The notes below the pieces were generated by a model. It was not told the DNA's origin. It ran no database searches and was given only the letters and a program-made list of their open reading frames with translations. A program made the position numbers and the translations under genes. A stretch of DNA of 64,000 bases from Gnetum montanum. Lineage: Eukaryota > Streptophyta > Gnetopsida > Gnetales > Gnetaceae. Each line of letters opens with the position of its first letter. Within the stretch, counting starts at the first letter, position 1. Positions 21,640-32,490 of the stretch are shown in pieces. The DNA is taken from the NCBI GenBank assembly GCA_015680685.1, contig MNCI01036774.1, positions 242,327 through 306,326 of the forward strand, in the 5' to 3' direction.

Positions 21640-22240
21640 TGATCCCTCAATTTGTTATCACCACATATATAAGAACTTGAGTGTTAGATCTTAGTGGATA
21701 CTACAACATAGACTCAATCCAAATATGCTATATGTGATGAAAGGTGAAATCATTCATCTTCTACAAGTTGGTTTCATTACTCCTACCCTTGATAGTGATA
21801 AGGTTAGTTTGATTGTAGTTGCATCCAACAAGGAGAACAAATGAAGAGTAAGTATCAACTACAAGTTACTAAATGCTAATACTTTTAATAATAATTTTCA
21901 ATTGCCCTTTGTAGATCAAGTATTGGACAATATCTTCAGCTAGAAGTACTATATCTTTCTTGATGGGTACTCCAATTATAATCAAATCAATACAACACCA
22001 AAGAACTAAGTCAAAACTACCTTTGTCTATTTATGGGAGACATTTTCCTTCAACCACATGTCCTTCTAGTTGTGCAATGCACCAACCATGTTCTAATGAC
22101 TAGTGTTGTCCATGTTCTAGGATTACATCGGCAAGAGTGTAGAAGTCTTCATGAATAACTCTTATACCTATGAAAAATCATTCCATGAAGCCTTGAACCA
22201 ACTTGAAGCTATTTTACCCACTACTACCAAATAAACATAA
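21640..22240 (+). pseudogene. reverse transcriptase of the Athila-like element, decayed
   Basis: The pre-RT segment has KPLLEGLEYLFLIDGHLVII (about 21,480). RT then reads KIDPSICYHHIYKNLSVRS, HRLNPNMLYVMKGEIIHLLQ, VGFITPTLDSDKVSLIVVAS, NYKLLNANTFNNNFQLPFVD, QVLDNIFS.KYYIFLDGYS and VKTTFVYLWETFSFNHMSF (stops shown as dots). Athila RTs have the same order, with PLPFMDQMLERLAG and YCFLDGFSGY. The catalytic motif that should be FMDD reads FMNN (about 22,148), so both Asp are lost through G-to-A changes. LCNAPTMF for LCNAPGTF is still clear. It cannot be active. Confidence 0.9.
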
Positions 22241-22379
22241 AGTTAAATTGGAAAAAGAGCCAACAAATTGTAGTTGAGGATATTATTCTTAGCCATAAAA
22301 TGTCAAAAAAGAATATTGAATTTGATCCTAACTAGATTTGCACCATCAAGGACATGACACAAATACCCATGATAGTTGA

Positions 22380-22960
22380 AGAGGTGTGACCTTTCATAGG
22401 CCATGCTTGTTATTATCATCATTTTATCAAAGATTATTCTAGAATATTTAGGCTCTTATTTAAGCTCACGAAGAAAGGCATTCTGTTCTTGTGGAATAAG
22501 GATTGTGAGAATGCCTTCTAATGTCTTAAGGAAAGGCTAACCCAAATCCCTTTATTACAGAGTCATAATTAGACTCAACCATTTCACATAATGAAAAATG
22601 CTTCAAACTTTATATTGGGTGTTGTCCTAAAGTAATTTGATGAGAAAAAGAGACCCTACTACATCCATTATGATAGTTGAAGCACTGTGGGATCTTAGTT
22701 AAACTATACCACTATAAAAAGGAGACGATGACTATTTTTTTTGCACTCTAAAAATTTAGGCATTATGTTCTATGGTGCAAAATTTAGATTCACACTAATC
22801 ATAGTGCCATCTGATTTCTCATGAATAAATCAAATGTTAGCCCTCATGTGATATAATGGCTAATTCTTTACTAGGAATTTGACCTTCATATGATTGATCA
22901 CAAGGGATCTAAAAATAGTTATGAATTGGTCACAAGGGAGAAGATGTACTTCTTAATGAC
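22380..22960 (+). pseudogene. RNase H domain of the Athila-like element, decayed
   Basis: After a connection segment (GHACYYHHFIKDYSRIFRLL) come LFLWNKDCENAF, IMKNASNFILGVVLK and the frame-shifted remains of KFRHYVLW, LMNKSN and EFDLHMIDHKGSKN. These are the hallmarks of the Ty3 RT-RNase H junction and the RNase H fold. Frameshifts and stops are frequent. Confidence 0.8.
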
Positions 22961-23109
22961 TTTTTAGGTGATCATATCTATAAGGTTATTTTCAAATCAA
23001 AAGGTGAACATCAATGCCCATGGTATGTGAATATTCTTAATTATTTGGTGGTCTAGAAGCTTTCTCCTAGATGGAAAAAATGTAAAATCCAATGATTCCA
23101 GCACCAGCT

Positions 23110-24190
23110 AAGACCTTACTTTGTTGCCAAAAAGCATCTCTATAAGCAATGTCTTGAAGGCTTGGTAAGATGGTGTCTTCCTGAATAATTCCAAGGTGAT
23201 GTCTTGGCTCATGCATACCATGGCATCTATGGTGGCCACTATGCTAGAAAGAGAACCAAGTTGCTACTCATGGGCTATTTTTGGCCCACCATGTTTCATG
23301 ACACTCAACACTTTATGGATTCCTATGATAAGTGCCAACATGAGAGAGGTATGTCCTCATGTGTGAAAGGATTATCCAATCACTGAAGCCCATTGATGTG
23401 TAAGGGATTAACTTTATTAGTCCATCAGTGGATAGGAGCTATTACTATTAATGATTTCTCTTCTACCACTATAGCAAACTTTTTTTGGAACAATGTGCTT
23501 CACAAGTTTGGGATCCCATGAATCTTGATCTCTGATAATGGTATCATTTTACTAGTAAGGTTTTCAAGAATTTATTAGAATCTTATGGAGTTAATCATAA
23601 GTTAACTTCTCCCAATCACCCACAGGCTAATGGCCAAGTAGAAGTCACTAATCATGAAATTATTAGAATACTTAGGAAAATGGTTACTAGGTACAAACGA
23701 GATTGGGCTAGTAAGATTAATAACATCCTTTGAGCCAATTTAATGGCATAGAAAAATGCTATGGGTTATACTTTGTTCAAGCTAGACTATGAATAGATTC
23801 CATGAATTCCTATTGATCTTGAGATGAAAAACTTGGACAATGTGGTAGATTTTGATATGACCTTAGATTTTTCTAAAAGAGAGAGGTTAATTAACCTTAG
23901 CCTTCTTGATGAAAACTATAGAATCACCCTGATTTGTAGTGAATTAGAACATTCTTACCCTAAGGCTCTCTATGATGTTTATGCTAGAGAGTTTGATTTC
24001 AAACTTGGTAATAAGGTTCTCTATTTTTATCCACTCCACTTGGCCCATTTGGATAAGTTTTAATTTTAATGAGAAGAACCATACATCATCCAAAATAGTC
24101 ACCAATTTGGTGTAGTGCTAGATAAAATCTTTTTGGTCAATGGGCAACACCTAAAACATTACAAAAAATATCTTTTACCTTTGAGAGCAC
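23110..24190 (+). pseudogene. integrase of the Athila-like element, decayed
   Basis: The zinc-binding HHCC domain is in an open 60-codon stretch (23,204-23,386): AHAYHGIYGGHYARKR, then YFWPTMFHDTQHFMDSYDKC. The first Cys of the CxxC pair is changed to Tyr. The core domain is recognisable near 23,540-23,690 as KVFKNLLESYGVNHKLTSPN, HPQANGQVEVTNHEIIR, which holds the catalytic Glu. The C-terminal part (23,824-24,063) has an open frame with LDFSKRERLINLSLLDENYR and KLGNKVLYFYP, also seen in the second integrase at 30,720-30,998. The protein would insert the cDNA into host DNA. The frame ends near 24,190. Confidence 0.88.
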
Positions 24191-24417
24191 TAAATGTTTA
24201 ATCTTGTGTCCTATATTAAGAGGTCTATCAAGTGATAAACATGGATTAGTCATGAGGGAGAATGCTCCATGTCATATCAAATTTTTATTTTGTTATGTTA
24301 TTTTGCTTTTGTGTCCTAATAAAGTTTGTATGTTTAGTTAGTACTCTTTATATGCTTAAGCTTAATTATGAGAATAATGCCAACATTTAATATGTGGCAT
24401 AACCTAAATTAAGAGGG

Positions 24418-24860
24418 TGATAATTTTAATATGTACCTATTCAAGGTATGTATGAGAGCAATACCATAAATAATGGAATGTGTATGAGAGGTAATGAGGA
24501 AAAGTCCCTAAAATCAATGGATTAGTTAAAAGCTAATTTGGAAATATGGTTACAAGACTTCATGTATAAATATGAAGCTATGCTAATAGAAATATAGTGT
24601 CTCATCACTTACCCTAGTTTAGTTAGGGATGTGGAACAACTCCTCATTTCTTGTGCATTCTTATTTGATCTATCATAGAGTTTGATGTTTGACTACTTTA
24701 AAGTTTCTTATTCTCTATTCTCTCATCTTTTCTAATACTCTCAATCCTTTCATTTGGTGTGAGAGATCTAAGTTGTTAGATTTGTTTATAGCTTTATTGC
24801 CTTGGGCATATCATTTGAAAAATACATCCTCTAATAAATCTTTCCTATACTAAAAAATTT
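24418..24860 (+). mobile_element. putative 3' LTR (family C) of the Athila-like element
   Basis: A purine tract AATTAAGAGGG at 24,407-24,417 is followed by TGATAATTTTAATATG, a plausible LTR start. TGTATAAATATG near 24,563 is a good TATA box, and TTTCATTTGGTGTGAGAG near 24,750 has R/U5 character. No second copy exists in the window. It does not resemble the family-B LTR at the 5' side of the same gag-pol, which is unexplained. The 3' edge is approximate. Confidence 0.4.
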
Positions 24861-25267
24861 TTTATTTTAGTCATCCTCTTTAAATCCTATTTTCTGATTG
24901 TTCACCATTTGCAAAATAAAATTTGTTGTTTAAAGTATGAATGTCGTAGAAAAAGCTTGCAACATAAGCCATCGAAATGAAGAAAATAATTTATTCTTAG
25001 CTACTATTTCTTAATAGCTAAGCGAGGTCTTGAATCAATGTGTATTTTTTCTTCTCTTGGAGTGGAACCATTCAAATATTTTTTTTTGATGTAATTAAAT
25101 CTATGTGACAAAATATTAAGTATAGAACTATGGGCTTCACAAGGAATTATAAGGATACAATCTGTTCCTTTATAGGATTAACGATATTTCTCATGATTTT
25201 ATCAACTCATGGACTAGACGATTCGAGTACTCTTAGTCAGCATTAAAATATTGGAGAAAGTAATGTC

Positions 25268-25968
25268 TCAGGGCACCATGTGCTAGTTTATCATTGGGAT
25301 AAAGGATCTAGATCAGCAGTGAACAACTATGTCATTAGCCTTGAAGAAGGTAGATGGTGCTAAAGTAGGAAGTTGTGCATAGCCAAATCCAATATCCATT
25401 TGGATTTCTCCAAGTTCATGGCCAACAACATTGCCTTCATAGCCATTCTACATAATTTTAAGGACTAAAAGCTATATTTCTATAACTAGAACCATGTTTT
25501 TGTGAGGTACTACGATGGATCTTCATTTACCAAAGATGTGGAGGAAAGAGACCCAATCACCAATCTCTAATATAGAGGTTATAGAATCTACATTGTTGTG
25601 ATGAATGATCTTCTTTGAAAGGAATTGGCCAATGCAAAATAGGCTCTACTAATTAGATGCTCAATTGGTGGCTTGACAACATTCATTCATTGTGATGATT
25701 TTAGAAATATTTTTCCCAAAATAGCCAAAGTCAAATGCATGCTAGATGGTGGAATTTTCCTTGATCAGCCTTCCATAGATGAACTATCAATGATAAGATT
25801 AATAACAAAGAATATAAACAATTTCCATAAAGGTCACTGTTGGAATGGTTTGAGGTTAGCAAAATCCTTCACAATATCCATCCAAATGGAACTGCAAACG
25901 ATCATGCTAGACCATTGTTATAGCAAAAATCCAATTATAGCAGCAGTTTGCTATTTCTTCTTGTCATG
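25268..25968 (+). pseudogene. pectin acetylesterase (CE13 family) pseudogene, intronless
   Basis: With frameshifts the translation follows plant pectin acetylesterase for over 200 residues: [94 protein letters not shown] and MLDGGIFLD. Family members have GxGWC, RYCDGASF, NAxxALLSGCSAGGL and HCDxFR.LLP.....KCLxDAGxF at these places. The nucleophile Ser of GCSAGG is kept in RCSIGG but its neighbours are changed. The enzyme would remove acetyl groups from pectin in the cell wall. These genes have many introns, yet the homology is continuous, so a reverse-transcribed copy is likely. The part after 25,800 matches weakly. Confidence 0.85.
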
Positions 25969-25969
25969 A

Positions 25970-26780
25970 AGAATATGACAATGCTTATGTTGGAATCTAG
26001 TCCCTAGAATTGCAATGATATGATGATTCTTTATCCCACCTACTTTCATCCAGCACATGATTTTGATGTAATCAAGTGGTAGAACAGGATCCATGGCATG
26101 GAAAGCTAAGTGATGTTGTTGTTGATGCAACATCGCCCATGCTAGGCACTGGGCCATGACTTACTAGTCTAATTACTAGGGTATAGTTTCACGATTCAAA
26201 TCCATTACTTGAAATAAATTACATTTTTGTGCCCCATCTCTAGCTCAGAAACTAAATCACATCACCAAGAACAAATAGTCCTAAAACTCAAACTTAAAAG
26301 ATAATTTAAAATCTTCAAAAATAACCTTAAAAAAATATATGTAAATTGAATTAAAGCCTTTAAGGTAATATGAGATATATATAAAGTAACTTAAGGTAAC
26401 TAACTTACAAAACCATATAAACCAACTTAAAATCTACAAGGTAACCAAATTAGATATATGTGTTATATCTAAGTTGATAAGAATATTGTACATTAAGGAT
26501 GGTTTACAAGAGGCAAAGTTGCCTAACCACTGTAGCCATCCTGTGGGGTTGATGAGATCATCCATGAACAACTACATGTAAATTGTATGTGAATACAACT
26601 TCCATGGTCTTTCCAGATATGTGTTGAAATTGTTCCTGATTGGTGCCAGATCATCAGTAGTCATTACGTTGCATGAGATTATGGGAAGCCTGTGTTTTGA
26701 TTGAGGTTGTTGTGGCTTTACACTATGAAAGTGATCTTCTAGTTAGCCATGGGTTTCCAAGTGTGTAGATTGCACTTTTG
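25970..26780. other. no recognisable gene
   Basis: AT-rich sequence with one 68-codon minus-strand frame (25,951-26,157; YIKIMCWMKVGGIKNHH) that I cannot assign. Nothing else was seen. Confidence 0.5.
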
Positions 26781-27930
26781 GAATACTACAAATCGTTATG
26801 GTAACCCATGTGGTGGTGATGTGTGGAGGTAATCGATGTGGTGGTGGTAGACGTGGGGTAGTGGGGACGTGGTGGTGGTGGAGGTGGGCAAATAAGAACA
26901 TCAGCTGGGAGCTACTATAAAAGGAGCAATACTAGGAAAAAAGAAGTTGACATCTTTCGGCCTCTCCCTCTCTTGGCAGTGGATAGTGAGGTGATGTGCA
27001 TTAGCGAAACACAATAGCCATTGCAAATGGCATTGGCAGTACTAGCATGCATGTGTGTTAGTACGCATGTGGTGGTAGGTGCCAGCAAATGCAAATAGGG
27101 AATAGCAATAGATGTTGCAGGGGATGTTAACGATGGTAGGTGCATTAGAGGCAGAGTGTAATAGCACTTGCAAATGGCATCTGTGGTGGTAGCATTGGTG
27201 AGTCGGTGACAATAGGTGGGGTGCATTAGATGGTGGCATGTGATGGATGGTGTCATGTGTCAGTAGCAATGGAGGTGCACGTGGCACTAGCAGTCCAATT
27301 GCAATGGCACATGGTAGACAACATTAGTGGTGGTAGGTGTGTGGCAATGCACGATTGGTAGGTAGGTGATGTTTGTGATGACAGTGAGAAATGGTGTTAG
27401 AAAAAATTAGTGGCTTGAATGGTGATAGTGACAATGATGAATGGCAGCGATAAACAATGATGGTGTGCAGTGACAAATGGTGACGCGCAGTGGAGAATGA
27501 CGATGCACAATCAGTAGTTAGGCGGTGTCTACGGTGGAAACATCTATGACAATGAGCAGTAGCACTAATAGTAATTAGTGGGTCAAATAGTGACAGTGAC
27601 AATGGTGAACGATAGTGGTAAATGGCAATGGTGCCCAATGGCAAACAACTGTGCATGTCAATGATGGGAATGATATGTGGTTAGTGGTGATAGGCGATAG
27701 TCAATGACGTGAATAGCGGTGTGTGACAATTTGCGACAACATCAACAACAAAAAGCAAGCAGTGGGTAGCAGTGACAGTAGCAAGTAGGAGTGATCACAA
27801 GAGATAGCACATCTCTCTCCCTCTCTTTGCACCATCTCTCTTTCTTTCCCACATGGTGAGGATTTGAAGAAGAGGAGGCACTCTCATTTTGAACCATAGC
27901 ATGCAGCAAGTAGCAATAGTGAGTGATGGT
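26780..27930. repeat. degenerate G/T- and CAG-rich triplet tract
   Basis: The tract opens with GGTGGTGGTAGACGTGG and GTGGTGGTGGAGG (26,840-26,885). It passes into loosely repeated GGTAG, GGCAATG, GTGGCA, AGTGACAATGG and GCAGTAGC words up to about 27,930. A pyrimidine run CATCTCTCTCCCTCTCTTT lies at 27,810. It resembles the CAG/CGG block at 1,500-2,590 after extensive C-to-T and G-to-A change. Long minus-strand frames here (His/Cys/Tyr/Thr-rich) follow from the composition and are not genes. Confidence 0.6.
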
Positions 27931-28980
27931 AATAGACGACTAGGGAGAATTTTAAAATTTACATTTAGTAGTTATTTTACTATTTTCTCATCAAGCCTTA
28001 AAATTTAAGACAGTTATTTGATTTAAATTTTTCTAATTTTCTAGTTTGATTTACCTTTTGGAATGCTACATTACCATTTCCAGTTGAGAGTATTCTCGAG
28101 TTTGTGTACCCATACGAGAGGCACCTCAGGCAATAGTCTTCCTAAACAAATTCTTCTGGGTGTTGATGTGTTAATAATTTATGTATAAACAATTCTCATT
28201 CACGTTCGCAAGTGCGTCAAGACTTGATAATCAAAAATCCATTAGAGGCAAGATGATCAAGAAATTCCAAAATTTTAGGTTCAAAAAGCTTCTAGAATGT
28301 GATTTCAAGAAAAGCAAATGCCATTTCCTAAGTAACATCATAAACATGTTTCAACATTTTGTGTTTTGTTTGAAGTAGCAAGGAAATTCCAACAAGAGGA
28401 ATATCAATATTGAAGAGAGGTTGCTACAATATCCTTCAAAGTAGGTCAGAAGCATGACGAAGGACGTTTTCAACTCATTTCTTCCATTGTTTATGCAGAC
28501 TCTTCTTCAAATTGAGCACTTTCAAGGATGCATTTGATATTGCTATGTATGATGCTTGCGTAGTGGCAGTAGTCTAAGCTTCACACTTACAAGGTTGCAT
28601 TAAATTTCATGAATAAGATTAGAGGCTAATTGAATGCTAATATCAAAGATGAGGGTTTCCACTAGAGAAAACTTGCAATTACAAGTATTAAATAATGCAA
28701 GTCAAGTATTTTTTGAGTTTCAAATTTTAATTTATTAAATATTAAAAAATCTTACCATGGAAGAGGGGAAAGAAGATATATTAATGACAAGATTTTTTTT
28801 ATTGATCATAGGATTGGCCATCCTTATGAAATATTTTATCTTTTTATTTTTGGAATGAAAATAGCTATAATTATAATTTTTGAAAAGCCCATGCATTAGT
28901 GTTTTATACCTCTTCACTATTTGTATTAATATTACCTAGAATTAAAGAAGGCATTTATTGATATCAACATTCCCATGGAA
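27930..28980. other. unrecognised pseudogene-like stretch
   Basis: Scattered plus-strand segments look coding by composition, for example LLGVDVLIIYV (about 28,155) and FEVARKFQQEEYQY (about 28,370), but no family was recognised. No promoter or RNA gene was seen. Confidence 0.3.
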
Positions 28981-28984
28981 GCAC

Positions 28985-29290
28985 AGGGTCTTTGATGGAC
29001 CTTTCTAATCCAACCATGTTGAAGACTCTAAATTTAAGCAACAACCATCTTAATGGTCACCTTCTAGCTTGGCTAAATAAACTAAAAAATATATTTAAGA
29101 GAATTTTTCATGTAGAATAATAACTAAAGTGGTGAAATACCAAGGCAGCTTGAATATGTTAATTTTAAAGATTTCCTTGGCAACAAGGTCTAAGTTTCAA
29201 GTTAAAAGAAGCATGGTGTGACAAGTTGGGCATCAAGTATTGTTAGTTTGCTACTATTTGCCCTATTAGCAATTGCCATCAAGGTTTTTG
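28985..29290 (+). pseudogene. leucine-rich-repeat receptor fragment with juxtamembrane and membrane segment
   Basis: The frame reads LSNPTMLKTLNLSNNHLNGH, then LLAWLNKLKNI, which fits the plant LRR consensus LxxLxLSxNxLxGxIPxxLxxL. After two stops comes SGEIPRQLEYVNFKDFLGNK, like the last LRR and GNxGLCG cap of LRR receptors. A hydrophobic run [20 protein letters not shown] (29,228-29,287) follows, as expected for the membrane helix. Only one or two repeats are present and there is no kinase. At about 29,300 the sequence passes directly into a potassium-transporter pseudogene on the same strand. Confidence 0.7.
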
Positions 29291-29299
29291 TATCCTTAT

Positions 29300-30335
29300 T
29301 TGTGCAATTACAAGTGCTTTCTTCTGTTGGTGGTTTCAGGACAAGGTTGGATGGAAGTTTGCAACTGCTTTTTTCCTTTCGTTCTTTTCAATTGGAACAA
29401 CTAGAGCATACAATATATTTAAACATGATACGAGAGTTTTGAAGGCATTCTTCCCTATTTACATTATAAAGTATTTCAAATGAGATAAAAAAAAAAGAAA
29501 CAATAAGACAAAAAAAAACTTAGTTGGGTCTTCCTAGGAGGGATCATGCTTAGCATTACTAGCATTGAGCACATTTTACCGATTTGAATCACTTCTTAGT
29601 TTTATCTGTCTAGATTGCCTTCACAATCATAGTGTTCCCTTGTCTATTATTGCAATACATGGGGCAAGTTGCATATATACTAAAGGCATTTCATAGGACA
29701 ATACCATATTTTGTCTATTGCCCTATATTTCTCATTACAACCTTTGCTGCAATTATAACTAGCCAGGCCACTACAACAACACATTTTCAATTATCAAGTA
29801 GTCAATTGCACTTGGTTGTTTCTCACAAGTCAAAGTGCTTCACACATCAAATGATGTATCTAGGAAAATTTATGTTCCTAAAATCAACTGGATATTAATG
29901 ATTCTTTGCATTATACTTACTACTGGATTTGGTAGTACAACTCAAATTGGAAATGCATATGGTCTTGTAGTCATATTAGTTATGTCATCATAACTATTCT
30001 AATGGCCATCATAAAGTTGGTTGTGTGAAGGATATACTTTTTTTGCCATCATATTTACTAGTTTCTTTCTTTTCATAGAACTTGGATACTTCTCATCTCT
30101 ATTGTCTAAGGTTAATCAAGGAGGTTAAGCTTCACTTGTAATTACAGCATTATTTTTGGTTGTCATGTAGATTTAACATTATTGAATAGCTAAATGATAT
30201 GAATTTGAAATGCAAAGCACTGTAACTATTGGTTGGATTGTTGGCTTACATCCTAGTCTGGGTTTGGTTCATGTTCTAGGAGTTGGTCTACTCTACACAA
30301 AACTTGTAGAAGGCATTCCTCACATATTTTCTCCT
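29300..30335 (+). pseudogene. HAK/KUP/KT potassium transporter pseudogene, intronless
   Basis: About 340 residues of a HAK/KUP transporter can be followed across several frameshifts and stops. Segments in order are [107 protein letters not shown], and [20 protein letters not shown] followed by GIPHIFS. These match the family's GTDKVG, LGGxLLCITGTEA, VFPCLLLAYMGQAAYL, AAIIASQA, QIGNAYG and GLVYTELxxGVPxIF blocks. The protein is a multi-spanning K+ uptake carrier. Both the N-terminal and C-terminal ends are missing. No intron interrupts 1 kb, although plant HAK genes usually have several in this part, so this is probably a processed copy. Confidence 0.9.
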
Positions 30336-30424
30336 GACAATTCATTCAAAAAAAACATGTGATGACCTTTAGTAGGATATGCATGCTAGCAATGAACACT
30401 AAATCCATTGAGATTTAGAATGCT

Positions 30425-31140
30425 AGTTGCTCATCTACAACTTGGGGTTCCACATGCACTGATTTCTGACAACAAAACCCATTTTATACGTGCCACTTTT
30501 TGAAAATTCATGTAATGCTTGGGGTTTGAACATAAATTAACAACACCCTATCACCCCCAAGCCAATGGCCAAGAAAAGGTGACTAACAGGGAGATCACAA
30601 TGATTCTAACAAGAACTATTAGCAAATATAGAAGATACTAGAGCATAAAACTCAATGATGCCCTTTGAGCCTACTGCTCAACATGCAAACTCCCTATTGG
30701 CTACTCTCCCTACGAGCTAGTGTACAAAAAGCTTCCAACAGTTTCAATTCAATCCGAGCTTCATACTCTCTCAACAACCTATGACTTGGATCTTGACCTA
30801 AGTCTAGCACAAAAAGAAAGATTAATCAACCTAAATGTACTAAACAAAAATCAATTGGTAGCCTTGTCTTTGAATGAAGTGTATAAGACATTCAACAAAC
30901 AATGTCACAATCATAAAATACAGAAAGTAAAATTTCAACAGGAAGATAAGGTTCTCTATAGGAATCCCACACATGTGCCTCAAAAGATCAAATTTTAAAT
31001 ATTGTGGGAGGGGCCTTATATAATTGATGAAACCTTTCCTTATGAGGCCATGATCATATACAAACTTGAAAGCCTAAACAAAAAGTAGTTGGTCAACATC
31101 CAACAGATAAAGCCTTTCCACAAGCCTAAGTAAGCTAGTG
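30425..31140 (+). pseudogene. integrase C-terminal half of a second Athila/Tat-like element
   Basis: The core domain reads FRMLVAHLQLGVPHALISDN (about 30,420-30,475), then LTTPYHPQANGQEKVTNREI (about 30,540-30,600), which has the second catalytic Asp region (SDN) and the conserved HPQANGQ with the position of the catalytic Glu (E of QE). CKLPIGYSPYELVYKKLPT follows. The tail is open from 30,720 to 30,998 with LAQKERLINLNVLNKNQ and FQQEDKVLYRNP, then EGPYIIDETF and KPFHKPK near 31,125. The same tail pattern is in the integrase at 23,824-24,063. The zinc domain and everything upstream is missing: the HAK pseudogene ends about 90 bases before. Confidence 0.88.
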
Positions 31141-31144
31141 CAAC

Positions 31145-31730
31145 AAATACCTTAACAAATGAGCAACCACACTCAATCTTTCAAATCTCCTCCTTCCAAC
31201 TCAGTTTTGGGGGAGGTGGCCATCCATGCTAATCATCTACATGGCTTTTTAGGTTTTCTATTTTTTATTTTGCACACTTTTGTTTTTGCAAATTATTTAT
31301 TTTACACTTTTTTGATTTTAAAACTTCTTCCTATTTTATATCATTTTTTGTTTTACAACATCATTAGTACATTTAAATATTTCTTGAATATTTTATACTT
31401 TCTTATATATTTTACTTTATTTTTAGTGTGATTTTCTAATTTTGCTAATAAACATGGTTTATGCCAATAGGACATAGTGGTGTTGTAACTGTTACTAATG
31501 ATGGTTTGTGCTTATGTTTTGTTTGCTAATGTCTGGTTTCTATTTTTGAATTTTTGTATTAATGGCTAAGTCATGGTTTCTTTTTCATGGAACAGGTAGT
31601 GAGTCCATGACATCCACCCATTCACAAACTCTATGGTTTTTCTTGTTTTGGAAGTTTAAGGTCCCTTTTCATTGAATAAACTTTTAATAAATTTGTAACC
31701 TTGGTAGTTTTTGGGATTGGGAAGAATTCA
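31145..31730. other. non-coding spacer after integrase
   Basis: A G-rich purine tract TTTTGGGGGAGGTGG at 31,205-31,219 resembles a polypurine tract, but the extra ORF still follows downstream, so it may be an internal one. The rest is T-rich with a Phe/Leu-rich frame (31,159-31,431) of no coding value. Confidence 0.4.
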
Positions 31731-32490
31731 AAGGTTTGCATAGGGTGTAACTTCAAGGGAACTCAATACTCTTTATACTCTTCTACTTTCTTGGGTGCAT
31801 GAGTATTTTCATAGACTTCTTACCATTTCATATTGACCAATACTAGGAAGTTAAATAAAGTCTTTGCATGGTGTGGTTCCTATCCAAGAAGGACAAAAAA
31901 AAAACAAATAAAAATGAAACAAAATAAAATAAAAAAATGATGTGAATTCAAAGCACACCCCTTGGACAAATAAACAAGCTACAAGCACTAGTTATGGGAC
32001 TAGAAAGACATGTTACTCATGCCTAAAGATCCCCTCTAACTAAGGCCTTCTCTCACTTCCTACTTCTCTTTTCTTTTTTTTATGAAATGGTGGTTGTTCT
32101 ATGGGAGCACTCTTGTGTCTTGAGGAGGTGGATCAGTCTTGGAATGACAATGCGAAGTCATTGAAAGTGATTGATTTTGGTCTAGATGAAGGATGGATCT
32201 TCTTAGGTCATTTAAACATGAAATCCACAATAGATTTCTTATGACCTCAATTTGGAATTCCATTCCAACTTCTCCATCATCCATCTATGTTGCCCATAAC
32301 TCACCTTGCTATCAGTGTCCATGTTCTTGACTAGGTGTCTTTGTCTGACCTACTTGAATTCTTTGGTAGAATCTTTTGGGTTTTGGTCCTTAACTTTCAT
32401 CAACCATTAATCTTTTATGGGTCCATGAACTTCTTAGGTTATGATTATGCAAGGGAGGACCCACTTGCATATCTCTTGGTTGGGTTCATT
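31730..32490 (+). repeat. hairpin-bearing retroelement module, copy 2
   Basis: Matches copies at 3,541-4,320 and 16,640-17,340. Landmarks are CTTCAAGGGAACT, GCATGGTGTGGTTCC, ATTCAAAGCACACCCC, CAAGCACTAGTTATGGG and CATGCCTAAAG. Its hairpin is compact: TATGCAAG (32,446-32,453), a ten-base loop GGAGGACCCA, and CTTGCATA (32,464-32,471). It lies between the integrase end and the extra ORF. Confidence 0.8.

Noticed and set aside
26915-27656. Minus-strand His/Thr/Tyr-rich frames of 81-113 codons
   Set aside because: They follow from the G/T-rich degenerate repeat, overlap each other and show no conserved motif.
31159-31431. Phe/Leu-rich 90-codon frame that could suggest a membrane protein
   Set aside because: It lies in T-rich non-coding sequence after integrase; the hydrophobicity comes from TTT/CTT composition and is not conserved in sister copies.
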